This document shows positions 1 through 11,894 of a stretch of 64,000 nucleotides of DNA, in pieces. A program made the translations under genes and the position numbers. Source of the DNA: Tridacna crocea (lineage: Eukaryota > Mollusca > Bivalvia > Cardiida > Cardiidae); the NCBI GenBank assembly GCA_943736015.1, contig OX031069.1, forward strand, positions 21,147,235 to 21,211,234. Direction: 5' to 3'. The notes under the pieces were generated by a model. That model made no database searches and was not told the origin of the DNA. It worked only from the letters and a program-made list of their open reading frames with translations. Within the stretch, counting starts at the first letter, position 1. Each line of letters starts with the position of its first letter.

Positions 1-60
1 ATCAATAACTTATACAAATCGTCGGTCGGCTTCGCCTCCCTCCGATTTAATTCCATACAA
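1..60 (+). repeat. Short hairpin-bearing repeat
   Basis: aaatcgtcggtcggcttcgc and cctccctccgattt form an imperfect stem with a TTCG-like loop. atcaataacttatac occurs at both 1 and 73. Confidence 0.4.
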
Positions 61-179
61 ATGAAATATATGATCAATAACTTATACATGTATATGCCGG
101 TATTTCGAAAGAATATGGCGCGTCATACTATATATAAATACACGCAATATAATGTGAACGCGATAACTGTGACCTTTGT

Positions 180-260
180 TTCGTTGTCTGCGCATGTCAT
201 ATTCTTTGAAGATTCGACTGTCTTTTATGAAGCATCACTTGCCCCAAAAGCCGGCTGACT
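180..260 (+). repeat. Repeat shared with 3358-3440
   Basis: gttgtctgcgcatgtcatat and gaagattcg...atgaagcatcac recur at 3358-3440 with small changes. The ORFs over both are therefore not trusted. Confidence 0.6.
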
Positions 261-920
261 GTAATATTACGCTCTATAAAGTAGTAATCTAGAAAATAGC
301 TTTTATCAATACGTTTGAGGGGAAATGAGACCTGCTTTAGCTCCAGATTTCTCTAGACTGCTGATCATAGCTGAGTGAATTGCACGAGGTAGTGTTTTAT
401 TGAGTAAACGCTTATTTTAGTTTGAAATTCAAAGTAACGGTTGTCGCGTAGGAAAATGGTTCGGTTCTGTACCCAGGATGCCCAAATTAGATAGATGAGT
501 GCTTATAGAATGCCATCTAGCGGGAGATAATGACTTTGTTTACCAATTTTGGCTTATTATCTTCTCTAAAATATAAACACAGCAGTGTGTAATTTATGAT
601 TCAAAACCATAGTGAGCTAATCAATAATTGGCCCAATAATTTACCTTTACCACCCCTCTTTGAATATCGACTGATCCAGGTGGATGCCAACATAATCGCT
701 TTCACTTTTTATATCTTCTTACCAGTACAAGTCAGTTATACAAGTTTAAGTCGATTTGTGTTTACCAACATTTTCTCCTTTTCCCCCAATATTTTCTAAA
801 TCCTTTTCTTCAGGGTTGTGAAAACTCGGGATTGTTTAGTAGAGGTTAAAATGGTGTAATATTTATATTTTCAATGGACATTTCCAAAACTGTCTGCGAT
901 TTAGTTCCAAGATTTTTTTG
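260..920. other. No supported feature
   Basis: AT-rich sequence. The only open frame (596-799) has no recognisable content. Confidence 0.6.
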
Positions 921-922
921 CT

Positions 923-1099
923 GGTGTCATGGAGAGAAATGACCCCCATTACAAAATGACCCACGGGTCATTTCTCTGCGTCGAGGAATGACCCATGGGT
1001 CATTTCTCTACGTAGAGAAATGACCCATGAGTCATTCCTCTACGTTAAGAAATGACTGTGGGTCATTTTGTAATGGGGGTCATTACTCTGCATTACACC
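923..1099. mobile_element. Foldback element built from AAATGACCC repeats
   Basis: Terminal inverted repeats of about 40 bp (ggtgtcatggagagaaatga at left; tctgcattacacc at right), both including ccccattacaaaatgaccca. The interior is alternating aaatgaccc / gggtcattt units joined by tctacgtagag. 177 bp in all. Confidence 0.8.
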
Positions 1100-1460
1100 G
1101 GCAAGTACAATGTAGTAACGTGATACATAGGAATTGCGTCCAGCAATCGATCTATATCTAGATCACTTCAAAGCGGAAATTCCAATTGCGATTTGTAGGT
1201 CAATAAAAAAACATATACATAGTTACCGAAATCGAATTCCAAATGATTAAGATTTTTCCTCTTTTACAATGTTGAACAAGTTATGTACACTAGAGTCTCC
1301 AGATATTTGTATTGAATTCACCTGAGGAGAAAGAAAGTAACACGGAAATCCCACACAAAAAATCTACTTATCCGAGACTATACAGGCCTATATATTTATT
1401 TTCCTTGTCGTGGTCGCTTCAACCTGTACATATTCTATACATGATTATCGATTTATACTC

Positions 1461-1689
1461 TTAACTCTTTACCAAACAACAAAATTTTGGACTGGTCCAA
1501 ATTGAGAGCATTTGCAGACGACAAAATAAGTGTGAATCAAAAATTTAATTTTGATTTTGGAAGGGTAGAAAACATTGTGGGAAAAGGAGAAAATGCTGGT
1601 TACCAGCATTTTCTCCTTTTCCCACAATGTTTTCAAAAGGGTTCTTTCTAAAGGTCGTTAAGAGCCGGGATAATGTGGTAAAGAGCTAA
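1461..1689 (-). mobile_element. TH element (subfamily A)
   Basis: Complete R-core-L copy, starting at TTAA and ending ctaa. The core hairpin 1568-1634 is perfect across both arms, with a single central T. It serves as a good type copy: R arm with gcatttgcagacgac, then aagggtagaaaac, core, then the short L arm. Confidence 0.85.
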
Positions 1690-1732
1690 TTCCTCTGGGC
1701 GGTAAATCTTCATGTTTTAGAAATTGCCTTTG

Positions 1733-1921
1733 TAACTCCTTACCAGACAATATTTCAGGTTTGTCCAAATCGAAAGCATATGCAGACGACAAAATAAAAA
1801 AAAAGTGACTGAAAATTCGAAATTTGTTTTGTGACGTATAAAAAAAAACATTTTGGGAATATTTTCACAATGCTTCTATCTCAGGGTCGTAAAAGGCAGG
1901 AATTGTTTGGTAAAGGGTTAA
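1733..1921 (-). mobile_element. TH element, core deleted
   Basis: R arm and L arm are intact but the centre of the hairpin is missing (about 45 bp), leaving cattttgggaatattttcacaatg. Confidence 0.7.
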
Positions 1922-1976
1922 ATAACTTGCCAAACGGCCATTTTAATGTAAAAGATCTATGGTAAATATTTTGAAG

Positions 1977-2187
1977 TTAACCCTTTATCCTACAATCCCT
2001 ACTTTTTACGACCCGGAGAAAGAAGCTTTTTGAAAACATTGTGGGAAAAAGAGAAAATGCTGATAACCAGCTTTTTCTCCTTTGCACAACGTTTTATGTC
2101 ATTCCTGAACAAATTTCATTTCTTTTATCACATTCATTTTGCCGTCTGCAAATGCTTTAAATTTTGACCAGTCTAAAATTTTGTTAA
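1977..2187 (+). mobile_element. TH element, right end truncated
   Basis: TTAA and L arm are complete, and the core has mismatches (ctttttctcctttgcacaac). The R arm ends at aaaattttgttaa without its last 13 bp. Confidence 0.7.
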
Positions 2188-2188
2188 A

Positions 2189-2335
2189 TAACTTTCCAAA
2201 CAACACACCATTGGACTGGTCAATATCACGAAAGCATTTACAGTCGATAAAATTAATGTAATATGGTAAACATTTTGGAATTTTCCTGAAAGGGTAGAAA
2301 ACACTGCTGGTTCCCAGCATTTTTCAAAAATTGGT
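2189..2335 (-). mobile_element. TH element fragment
   Basis: R arm followed by a shortened core (aacactgctggttcccagc); no L arm. Confidence 0.5.
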
Positions 2336-2389
2336 AGTCCAAGTACCAGTGGTTAGTAACCAGAAGAATTTCTAAAGATTTCATATATA

Positions 2390-2853
2390 AGCCCATGTTA
2401 AGCTTCTCACCAACGGTCAGGGGTCAAATTTGACCCTAGGGCTATAATTTGGACACTCTTTGTAGAGGCTTACTGGATAAAGCCACATGCAAAATTTGGT
2501 AACCCTAGGCCTTATGACTAAGTACAGGGAGATCTCTAAAGTTTCTCTATATAAGCCAATATAAAACTAGTGACCCCCGGGCGGGGCCAATTTTGACCCA
2601 AAGCCAATAATTTGGATAATCTTATTAGAAGCCCTCTCCGCTAGATATCGATATCAATACCTTCATTCAAGTACTAGTATTTAGGCATCTGCAAAGTTTC
2701 ATCAAAACTGGATAAGTAGTTTCAGAGAAGAAAATGTTCAAAATAAAAGTTAACGGACGGAGGGACGCACTGACGCACAGTCGAACCTACGACGGACACC
2801 GGGCCATAACATATAAATTTATGCGCTGGTCTTCGGCCAGTGGAGCTAACAAT
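2390..2853 (+). mobile_element. HINE-like element, 3' portion
   Basis: Two diverged units, aaagtttcatcaaaactgg, a cggacggagggacgcac tail and the 3' hairpin gctggtcttcggccag followed by tggagctaa. Same end structure as 51803-54001. Confidence 0.6.
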
Positions 2854-3150
2854 CCACAGTATTTACTAACCAGACAGAAGGCTTTTGAAAATATTGTTAT
2901 TTCTTATCTCTCTTTCACGGTCACATGCCATCATTTCCGCCAAAGTTTATTTATCGTTTGCAAATGCTCTCTATTTATACTAGAATTTTGTTGTTTGTAA
3001 AGAGTTTAAGTCGCTTTCTGAATTAATTCAGCTTGACGAAAAGAATACTTAATCCTGCAAAGTAAATAAATATGGAGGTCCATAGCCTGTAGTCAATACC
3101 AAAAAATGTAATTTCAAAATTGTTTTCGTCGAAACAATCCTATCGAATCA

Positions 3151-3213
3151 GACAGTATAGATACAAGATCAGACTGCACGTTCTGTGCAGTCTGATCTTG
3201 ATCTATACTGTCT
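3151..3213. mobile_element. P2 palindromic MITE core
   Basis: gacagtatagatacaagatc and gatcttgatctatactgtc flank agactgcacgttctgtgcagtc; a 63-bp near-perfect hairpin. Type copy of the P2 family (GATCAGACTGCAC motif). Confidence 0.8.
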
Positions 3214-3469
3214 GCTATAGCGCTATAGCAGACCACTAGCCATCAACTTCAAATTGGGATCTGACGATCAATGGCGTTAAGGGTAATACAGGTGAGAAAA
3301 GAGGACATAACCGTATTGATCACGTGGCCTGTATTTATTCAAAGATACTATAAAGGCATTGTCTGCGCATGTCATATTCTTCGAAGATTCGGCATGTCTT
3401 CTATGACGCATCACCCATTCCCTGAAAAGTGGGGATTATACCGAAGATATACTTGTGTAAGCCTGTAGG

Positions 3470-4940
3470 GACTGTTTTAAAGTTAAAGTTATAAACCATT
3501 GCCCACAATGAGGGCCATTCTTCAGTTACTTCCCTTGATTCTTGTCCAGTGCTACATTGTTCCTAATGAGAGGATTACTCGGATTTAATCCTTGATTTTC
3601 TTGCACTGAACAGCTATGTTCTTGAGATAATATTGCAAGTAAACATACTTAGATAATTTTACAAATCAATGTATCTGTAGTTCCTGATGAATAAGAACAG
3701 AAATTGAATTGAATTACATGACGGCCTTAAACAAACATATTATCTCATAGTTATATTTATCACAATATACCAAAGGGAACTAAGGATAAAAACAAAGAAA
3801 AACACGTAAAAAGGACCAATCTGTTATTTTAGATACCTTTAGTATTTATCTGGCAAGGGAGATAATTTAATTCCCAAAAATAATCCCCATTGAATATGAG
3901 GTTGAAAACATTCCTCTATTCAAAGAATTGAAAAAAGGTGTGTTTGGAATAAAATCATCCAAAAAAGGTAAAATAATTTCTATTTTTTACTTTTATCTAG
4001 CATCAAAAATGATACAACGACAGTTTCAATTTGGATACATTTTGAATTTATCTTTTAGGTACGTTTTGACTTTATTTTGGGGTGTGTTTCGACTTATGTT
4101 TTGGGTACGTTTTGGTTTGGGTACGTTTCCATCGCTAGTGAGTATGAGGCATTCTGTCCATCAGCTGCATGCCTTGAAACAGAAGTTACTTGTGTTTTCT
4201 CATACGAACATTATACTATAAAATCTGTATGGTGCACTGCAAGAAGTTTATATAAGTCCTCTTTCTCCACCCCCCCCCCCCTTTTTCCGAAAAAAATACG
4301 GAAGACTAAAAGGCTCCTGACAGCCAGCTGTATTTCTACAACGTTTAACTGTTCTTTTTTTTTCCCAAAATATAAAGAGAAACAGAGTCACCTTGATGTT
4401 CCTTTAACGTTGGCAAAAGAAGCATTAATTACATCTACTTAATAATCTTTGTAAATACTAACTTAATAATAATCTAGTGCAAGTCATGACAATCTATCGT
4501 TTATCATTATGTATTTTTATAGATGCTTATATGAATATTGTATATGGGTAGGTGTGAAAGAATTATTAGTGTTCTGCGATCTAATTCTCTATAGCAAGTA
4601 ATTCTACAGTCCCTCATAAAAGCCCACTGTCTCTGAAAATCCCAGATCCTGGTGGAAGAGTTAACTTGTCAAGCAAGCTGATAAGACAGTATAATTTATT
4701 GCCTCTAATTAGTTCGAATCTGACCAGGGACTATATTCTCTGATCCACAGTGTGAAACGTGTACTAAAACTGATTAGTCCTGAAGAGTCTTGCATTCATA
4801 GCATTTAAAATCTATGTCAAGTTCCAAGAAACAATTTTAAACACGCATCAATTTTCTTGGATGCCAGGCGCTGTGAACATGTAGAATGTAACAATTTTTG
4901 TGAATCATAAACCTTCAAAATTTTGATAATAGTCATTACG
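3470..4940. other. No supported feature; C-homopolymer at 4270-4281
   Basis: AT-rich. Open frames at 3928-4442 overlap in two frames and look like noise. Confidence 0.6.
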
Positions 4941-4944
4941 AAAA

Positions 4945-5060
4945 GGTTTCAATCGTGGTAAAGAAACTCCAGGAAAGCATGGATAGGTGAATTAGCTACA
5001 TTAATAAAACTCAAATAACATTGAAAACATTTGATACAGTAAAATCAATCAGTCCATCAA
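4945..5060 (+). mobile_element. SINE tail fragment
   Basis: aaagaaactccaggaaagc and atggataggtgaattagc match SINE tails at 21420 and 26790. Confidence 0.5.
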
Positions 5061-5122
5061 TCAATCTCTGGAAAAGGCTTCTGACAGCTGGCTGTCAGGA
5101 GACTAACTGGCTCCTGACAGCC

Positions 5123-5360
5123 GGTGTAATGCAGAGAAATGACCCTCCCCTACTAAATGACCCATAGGTTATTTCACTACGTAAAAATTGGCCCATTGGT
5201 CATTTTACTACGAAGGGAAATGACCCGGGCCATTATTCTACGTGGAGAAATGACCCTTTGGGGTCATTTCTCTACGTAGAATAATGACCCGGGTCATTCC
5301 TCTTCTTAGTGAAATGGCCTATGGGTCATTTTGTAGGGAGGGTCATTTCTCTGCATTACA
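5123..5360. mobile_element. Foldback element built from AAATGACCC repeats, second copy
   Basis: ggtgtaatgcagagaaatga opens and tcatttctctgcattaca closes. The interior uses the same units as 923-1099 but in a different number and order. Confidence 0.8.
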
Positions 5361-5387
5361 GAGAGGTGGTCAGAAAAGAAAATATCG

Positions 5388-5495
5388 GTCATACCATAGG
5401 CGTCCGGGGGAACAAGACAGTTCCCCGACAAGACAGTTCCCCCGACAGATTTGGACACAGTCCCCCGACACTTTTGAAGACAGTTCTACGAGACT
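5388..5495 (+). repeat. GACAGTTCCCC short-motif repeat
   Basis: Four or five units of (a)gacagttccccgacaaga type follow ggtcataccataggcgtcc. A relative in inverse orientation is at 11066-11242. Confidence 0.65.
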
Positions 5496-6693
5496 TTTGT
5501 TCAATGTCAAACAACAAAGTACATGTAAATCTTATCATGGATAAACAAAATGTTTCATTAAATATTTTATGAATAAATGATCTTTTCATTCTTTTTAGTC
5601 CGGTCTGTTAGCTCAAAAATGTTTACCAGCCGGACGAAAGTGTGAAAATTTTATATGATGTAAAAAATACGTTTCTAAAACGAAAAAAAGGGGTGTGCCC
5701 GATTTTAAGGCCCTAGATCAATTTTTATTGCGATTTGAAATTCGGATAACTGTACTGTCCGAATACTTTTCCTTTGTAGAACAGTAATTTGGTTGTTTCC
5801 CGTTTAATCACAATGTATGATCGACAAAAATGTTGTTTCAGGAATATTTTGCCATTTTAAAGGCACAGCTGGATTTAGGGATTGATTTTATAAATATTCT
5901 ATATATGTCTTTCGTATCTGTGTGTTTATCTGTCCGTCCATTTGCCTGTCATTTAAATTGCTTGCACTTTACATACTTAAAAAGAACTGACTTTGAATTT
6001 CGCGTATAGGATTGCTTTGAATTTGGTCGATCGGCAGGACAAATCAAATTGCCTTCAGATTTCCGCATACAATGCAATAGACGATTTGCGATTACATGTG
6101 ATATAACAGATATTTTCTTTTTATCCAAAGCATTTTTTTCAAGGACAAATGCTGTATGTCCCGTTCGCAAACCCTTTAAATTTGGACAAAATCACAACTG
6201 AAAAGAAAATGATATAGCAAAACATCTAGAGGAAATCAATTCTAACACAATTTAGTAATATTTCGTGATATTGATTTTGAAAAAAATAATCATGAACAGA
6301 CTAAATATGCATTTTATGAGATCGTATTGAAATAAAGAGCACATAGAGACTAAGAATGAACCCTCAGTAACCTGTGTATAATTCAAAATCCCGTCCATTA
6401 ATGATCGCCACACGGGTAAATTAACATGAAACAAAAAATACAGTCAGTTTAATGTGACACATGTTTGGAAATCTGTAAGAAGACAGTACATTACAACTCT
6501 TCTATAGGTCACCCACCCTGCAGTGCCATACCGAGATCAAAAGAACACCGAGTTAACCCTTTACCCATTTTTCACATCTTTAAATGCTCAAAATGAAGTT
6601 TGAATAAATATTTTGTGAATACGGTATGAAAGGTTTGAAATTTGATCTGAAGCCACGTTTCTTTTGTCCATGATCTATAATCTGAAGTTATGA

Positions 6694-7474
6694 GTGTAGG
6701 ACAAAACCCCCCCTAGGCCAAAACCCCCATGGACAAACCCCCCCAGGACAAAACCCCCATAGGATAAAAGCCCCCCCAGGACAAAACACCCATCATATAT
6801 AAAAAACATATAAATTTGAGAAAACACACATAATTTCCAAACAGTTTTAAAGTGTTCAAAACAAGTCTCTTTGATTTAAGGGGAAAAAAATCAAACATGA
6901 AAGGCAAAAAATGATTTAGATATTATCTTATTTCAGTTTGTAACTTAAGTTTGTTGATAGTTTCTATTGATATATTAACACCTATACAGACTTGGGTAAG
7001 ACAGGTGTTGAGAAGGGATTAAGACACCTGATTTGCAAGTTTACACCTGTCATATTCACTAATGTTTAGCAGTAGATTTGAACATATAAAAGCACCAAAT
7101 AAGAAAAAAAATCAAAAAATTAAATGAATTAATATTATGAATGTATACAGAAAACAACACATTTTTGGTCATAAAGCACAATTTTAAGAAAAAAAAACAA
7201 CACATTTTTGATCATAAAGCACAATTTTAAGAAAAAATATTCTTATCAAATCAATTTAACTTATACAAAATCATTATTTTTTACAACCCCCACAAGTATT
7301 TAAAGCAGTTAATTTTATTCAACTTCAACATGGTTGTACAAAAATAATCAATTTAAAATCATGGGGGTTTTGTCCATTTTTCGGTTAAGGGTATGGGGGT
7401 TTTGTCCATGGGGCTTTTGTCCATGGGGGGTTTGTCCTAGGGGGGGTTTGTCCTAGGGGGGTTTTGTCCGTACC
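6694..7474. mobile_element. Foldback with GGACAAAACCCCC multi-unit termini
   Basis: The left terminus has about five ggacaaaaccccc-type units (6699-6795) after gtgta. The right terminus has six gggggttttgtcc-type units (7363-7470) ending gtac. A 570-bp AT-rich interior includes a ~45-bp tandem duplication (7152-7238). No coding signal. Confidence 0.75.
7152..7238 (+). repeat. Two-unit tandem repeat
   Basis: aacaacacatttttggtcat and aacaacacatttttgatcat each continue aaagcacaattttaag. Confidence 0.7.
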
Positions 7475-7886
7475 CCGAAGGTATATGTCAGTAGGAACAT
7501 GCCTGTAAACGCAACAAAGACGGTTTGATAATAGTGCTGTAATATCAGTAAATGGACTGTTCCTGTCTCTCTGAAGACACTGGACCCCTATTTTACCTTT
7601 TACGAAAGTATTTCGTGTTTTGGCGACCCGGAAAAAGGGGCAGACGTGTTGATTTGTCCCACTTTCTGTTTTTTTTGTCTCACATCCTCAACCTCAACAC
7701 CGCCCACACCCCCCGCAAAAAAAGTAATCAATGTATAGTTCAAAAACATCTATGAAAAATGAATTTTCAAAGTGTGAGAGAAAATATTGGGAAAAAAAAG
7801 GAATCTTTCTCCAGCTTCAACAAGATGTTTTACTTTTTCAAGGACAATTACAACCATTTGAACCACCTTTAATCTCCATACGCTGG

Positions 7887-8332
7887 GTGTAGGACGAAAA
7901 CCGAATGGGACAAAAGCCCACTGGACAAAAGCCCACTAGGACAAAAGCCCACTGGGACTATAGCCCAATAGAACTTTTAGTTCTAATCATATATCGAATT
8001 AATAAGTTTCGTATATATTATGTGACTTGTCTCTACAAAAAGTAGAAAACATGTGAAAAGCAGAAAATGCCGATAAGCAACATTTTCTTCTTCTTTCACA
8101 CGGTTGTTATAAGAATGGGAAATGTTGCAGAGAATTAAACATTGAGAAGAAAGGAAAGCAATTTGATCATTCTGATCAATAAATCTCTGTGTTTTTTCTA
8201 CAAAAATGATTAAAGAATTATTAATATACACTTTTTTTTATTAGCAGTGGGCATTTGTCCTCCCTGTCGAAATTAGCAGTGAGCTTTTGCCCAGTGGGCT
8301 TTTGACCAGTGGACTTTTGTCCGTCCCCCACA
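7887..8332. mobile_element. Foldback with GGACAAAAGCCCACT multi-unit termini
   Basis: Left: gtgtaggacgaaaacc then ggacaaaagcccact three times and a variant. Right: cagtgggcttttgaccag and gtggacttttgtccgtcc. The interior contains a decayed TH core (8036-8115). Same plan as 6694-7474 with a different motif. Confidence 0.75.
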
Positions 8333-8383
8333 TGCTAAGTATATGGAGGTCGTCGGGTGAAAACATTCACTGTAACTATTTAA

Positions 8384-8612
8384 AACCCTATCCCGCATAA
8401 CACAAGCTTTTCACGACCCTGAGAAATATAGTTTTCAAAACTGTTGTAGAAAAGTGATAAAGTTCTGATAACCACCCTTTTCTCCTTTTCCATTTGCTAT
8501 GCTTCTTACAAACAATTTCATTTGTTCAAGTCACATTCAAATTTTTGTCTGCAAAGGCTTGAAATTTGGGCAAGTCTCAAATTTTCGTTTGGTAAAGAGT
8601 AAATGAAGATTC
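8384..8612 (+). mobile_element. TH element, degenerate
   Basis: Both arms are recognisable (cacgaccctgagaaa; tttgtctgcaaaggctt) but the core has decayed and no longer pairs well. An old copy. Confidence 0.6.
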
Positions 8613-8614
8613 AG

Positions 8615-9405
8615 TATTGTAAGAAATTGGGGAAAAGGGAGAAAAATAACATTAATATAACTGCAGTAGACCTTTCCTATTTTTATGTCTGATTAATCAA
8701 CTAATGTTTGCCGAATTCCGTGGCTAAGTTTTTTAACGTACTGGTTCGAAATCAAGGAATCGGTGGTTTGATTTATGTAAACTATTAAAGTAATAATTTT
8801 TGTTTTTTAAAAAAAGTTCCAGTATCTGCAAATAGACAGAGACAGTTTATTTACCCAAAACTGGAATATCATACATTTTCAATTTACAGCGGAAATCCTG
8901 ACTTTGAAATAATATTTTAAATCTCTATAGTTGCATTTGTGTCATGTTCCTGTTTGAACTACCTTATAAATTAACTATCGTAATAACAAAATTCAATTCA
9001 AATCTCAAACCTCCCATTCCTTCCAGAAAAAAAACAGAAGTTCGAGCACCGACTAACACACACGTAGCATAATTAAGTGTTTATCCCGTTCAGCCTTACG
9101 TTGATATCACTTGTAAAGGGTTGAAATTGTTAAAATGTTACAGAGGATAAGTCTGTTCTAATTACTGGCCCTAAAAGATGCATTTTTCTGCCCGAACTTT
9201 TTTTTTTTGTTTTCAAACGCACAATTATGTAACCTGATTTAATCGGCCCCAGTTTAATGTATATTTGCACTTATTTCTTTCGGAATGGGCTGGGGGATTT
9301 GTTTTTTCAAATTATTAAACCTTATCCTACTAATTAAATGACACTTTAAAGCCGATCGTAAAATCCCAAATGTTATTTCAGAGGAATATCTCGAGGAAAA
9401 ATATC
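8615..9405. other. No supported feature
   Basis: Low-complexity AT-rich sequence with T-runs. Confidence 0.6.
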
Positions 9406-9414
9406 TCCGTATCG

Positions 9415-9525
9415 GACAGTGTAGATGATCTAGGATCAGACTGCACATTCTTCGTAGTCTGATCTTAGTCTACATTGTCTGCAAAAGATCATTTAGTCGC
9501 GCTTGGCAGCCTAAAAGTTAATGCA
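9415..9525 (+). mobile_element. P2 element
   Basis: Hairpin ggatcagactgcac... tagtctgatcttagtctac, followed by the family flank caaaagatcatttagtcg and cagcctaaaagttaatg. Confidence 0.7.
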
Positions 9526-10129
9526 TACAAAAAGTTCTATCAACACGCTCGACAGAAGATGGTTCTTATGGTACTGCTTTACTATCTAAGTCCACCGAAA
9601 GATTGATAAAACGACATTTCTTTTTTTGTGTGTATTTTCGAAAAAGACGATTAATAAAACTACTGGCACAGCCGTTTTAGATTTTTTGGACCTTTCAAAA
9701 ATTTCGGAACTTAATATAAAAGTGAAAAAATTACTAAAAAAATTCCCCTTTCTGGGTATCATTTCGGATTTTTTCACATCTATATTACTGAAAATAAACC
9801 AAAATCCACCTACAAAGTAAATTAAAAAACAAATTTTCGATAAAAAAATGAAGTTCTCTGAAATTTGAAAGCGTTTTGATCGACCCTCAGTGATCAAATC
9901 ATTATGAGATACCAATATATGTGTTCTGATAAAATGCAAAGGAAGAGTATTCGGACACTACATCTATCCGAATATATAATAGGCAGTAATTAATGAACTA
10001 GGCCACTAAAATCGGGCACACCAGGCAAAAATGGTTCGGAATGATGTTTATTAACTGTATGCAAAATTTGTTGCTTTCGTCCGGAGTGTAAACATTTTGC
10101 TAAAAAATCGAGTTAACAGACCGGACTAT

Positions 10130-11060
10130 TTGTGACTAATTAAAGTGTTTGTACATGTGATTAGCGAGTACATTTGGTCATCGCAGTAAAGTCTATAAAC
10201 TTAGTTCGACGGAACAATTTGATGGCCTATCGTCACAAAATATCAAACAATATCAAAATACAATACATTCTCCCAAATTGTGTATGATCTACAATATGTA
10301 CAGTTGTCTTAGTGTACATGATAAACAGAAAAGGTATTTCACTCAGTAACTCCCACCCCCGCTCTCTCTACTGTATTTCGAAAAAAACAGGGGAATGCAC
10401 ATATTTAAAATACAAATTATTCAAAGACTATAAATCAACACCAAATGCTCGCCATACTTTTATCAACTTTGATGCTGGCGAAAAGTCTTCTTAAGGTAGA
10501 AAACCCATAATACTACTAATGCAACATGGAATAAAATTTCTTGATAGTGGATAAAGACGGGTTTACAGAGATATAATACTTTTGCACATTTTTAACCGAC
10601 CAGAAATTACTTTGACGACTATCTTGAAATTATTTGTTGATACTTTCGTTAGTTTCAAGAAAAGGGAGGTAATTATCATATCCCTTTTGTAATGAGGATA
10701 GCGGTTAATTCCTAGGAAGGAAAATAAAACAGCTATTACGTAATCGCTGTTTAAAAAGGAAAAAGTGGCTCGGTTAAAGTAGTACCATAATACTCAGTTT
10801 TAATCATAGCAAATTTTGTAGGCTTATATTTTAGTGGAAAGAGCAGATTCTTTTACGGATGGTATGCTCATGACAGATTTGTTGTGATTTCACCCATGGG
10901 AAATAAAGTTCTCTCCGTCATTCTATTTAGAAATCTTCTTCGCAGGGTGCAGGCAATATTCGATCACAACATCAATTATCTACGAATATTTCTAATTTCT
11001 CATGATTATCAATCATAACTGTGTAAACTATACAGTATAAAAGGTCATTAAATTTGCTAT
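10130..11060. other. No supported feature
   Basis: AT-rich, without repeats that I can match inside the window. Confidence 0.55.
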
Positions 11061-11065
11061 GAAAC

Positions 11066-11242
11066 AGAAGTGTCGGGGAATTGTCTTCAAAAGTATCGGG
11101 GATTTGTCTTGTCGGGGAACTGTCTTGATAACGCGCCCAGTTTCCTTGTCTTTTATATTTGCATCTTAGCTCTCTATTTCTGCATATCTTAAAGACTAGT
11201 AAAAGACAAGGAAACCGAGCGCTTATGGTCATACTATAGAGC
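11066..11242 (-). repeat. GACAGTTCCCC short-motif repeat, inverse copy
   Basis: gtgtcggggaattgtcttc and tgtcggggaactgtcttg units, then an inverted pair cagtttccttgtctttt / aaaagacaaggaaaccg, ending tatggtcatactatag. Confidence 0.65.
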
Positions 11243-11368
11243 TAAAATGCTTTATTTCTCAAATAATATAAGAATCAAAAATACATTTTGTTTTCTTAAA
11301 AAAAATATTTTTTAAAAAATGTAATCATCAAAATGTATTTCACCTTTATTTTAAAGCGATAAACTAAC

Positions 11369-11411
11369 CTGCAAGTAACCCAAACAAAACGCAGACCCGT
11401 AGCATCGCCAT
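11369..11411 (-). CDS. Possible first coding exon with signal peptide
   Basis: On the minus strand an ATG in good context (aacaacaATGG) opens MAMLRVCVLFGLLAG and runs into a strong donor, TTGCAG|gttag, after 43 coding bases (phase 1). The peptide looks like a signal-peptide h-region. A CCAAT box (ATTGG at 11560-11564 on the plus strand) and a GCGCATG motif lie about 150 bp upstream. I could not identify the next exon on the minus strand below 11369, so gene identity is unknown. It could be chance. Confidence 0.35.
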
Positions 11412-11894
11412 TGTTGTTATCTAAATTCCTCCGTTTCTCAGTTCGGAGAACCTCAGAATAAAGGCTTTCGACTTCAATCACTGGTTTTGTCTACAATTTG
11501 CACTATGCCCTGTCATTCGATATGTCATTCGGGTGATGGGAGCGTTGTCTGCGCATGTTATTGGTTGCTTATTTCCGTTTATTTATCGTCGCTACCGGTT
11601 GCCCATCTGAGAAGACGGTTAGTTTTTACGGGGGATAGTGCAATGATACAAGTCGAAACTACCAAGAGCTTCGCCTGGTTCTTTAATGTGCTCAGCGTAT
11701 AGCACCATCACACAGGACCTCGGTTTAATGTCTCATCCGAAAGAGTATTACTTCGACGAGAAAAGACTTGGTGCTTATATATCTGGCTTTTGTTGAAGCA
11801 TTCCACATAAAGGCAGACATGATGCTTACAGTTATAATTCTGAGAGTGGGTCAAATACGTTCTTTCTCCACAGTTTCACAAACTATACCTGCCT

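Larger units (their letters stand above)
5598..10126. mobile_element. 4.5-kb unit with ~190-bp terminal inverted repeats and TA flanks
   Basis: Left end gtccggtctgttagctc (5598) and right end gagttaacagaccggac (to 10126) face outward, each flanked by TA (5596-5597, 10127-10128). Similarity runs about 190 bp inward on both sides, through ccggacgaaag, gtgtgcccgatttta and gtccgaatact. The interior holds two foldbacks, a TH and a P2 element and no long ORF. It is either a non-autonomous TIR transposon loaded with insertions or two inverted copies of a dispersed repeat. Confidence 0.5.

Noticed and set aside
9586-9939. 117-aa minus-strand ORF and overlapping 64-aa plus ORF
   Set aside because: The same AT-rich DNA is open on both strands, with no domain or splice signal; most likely chance.
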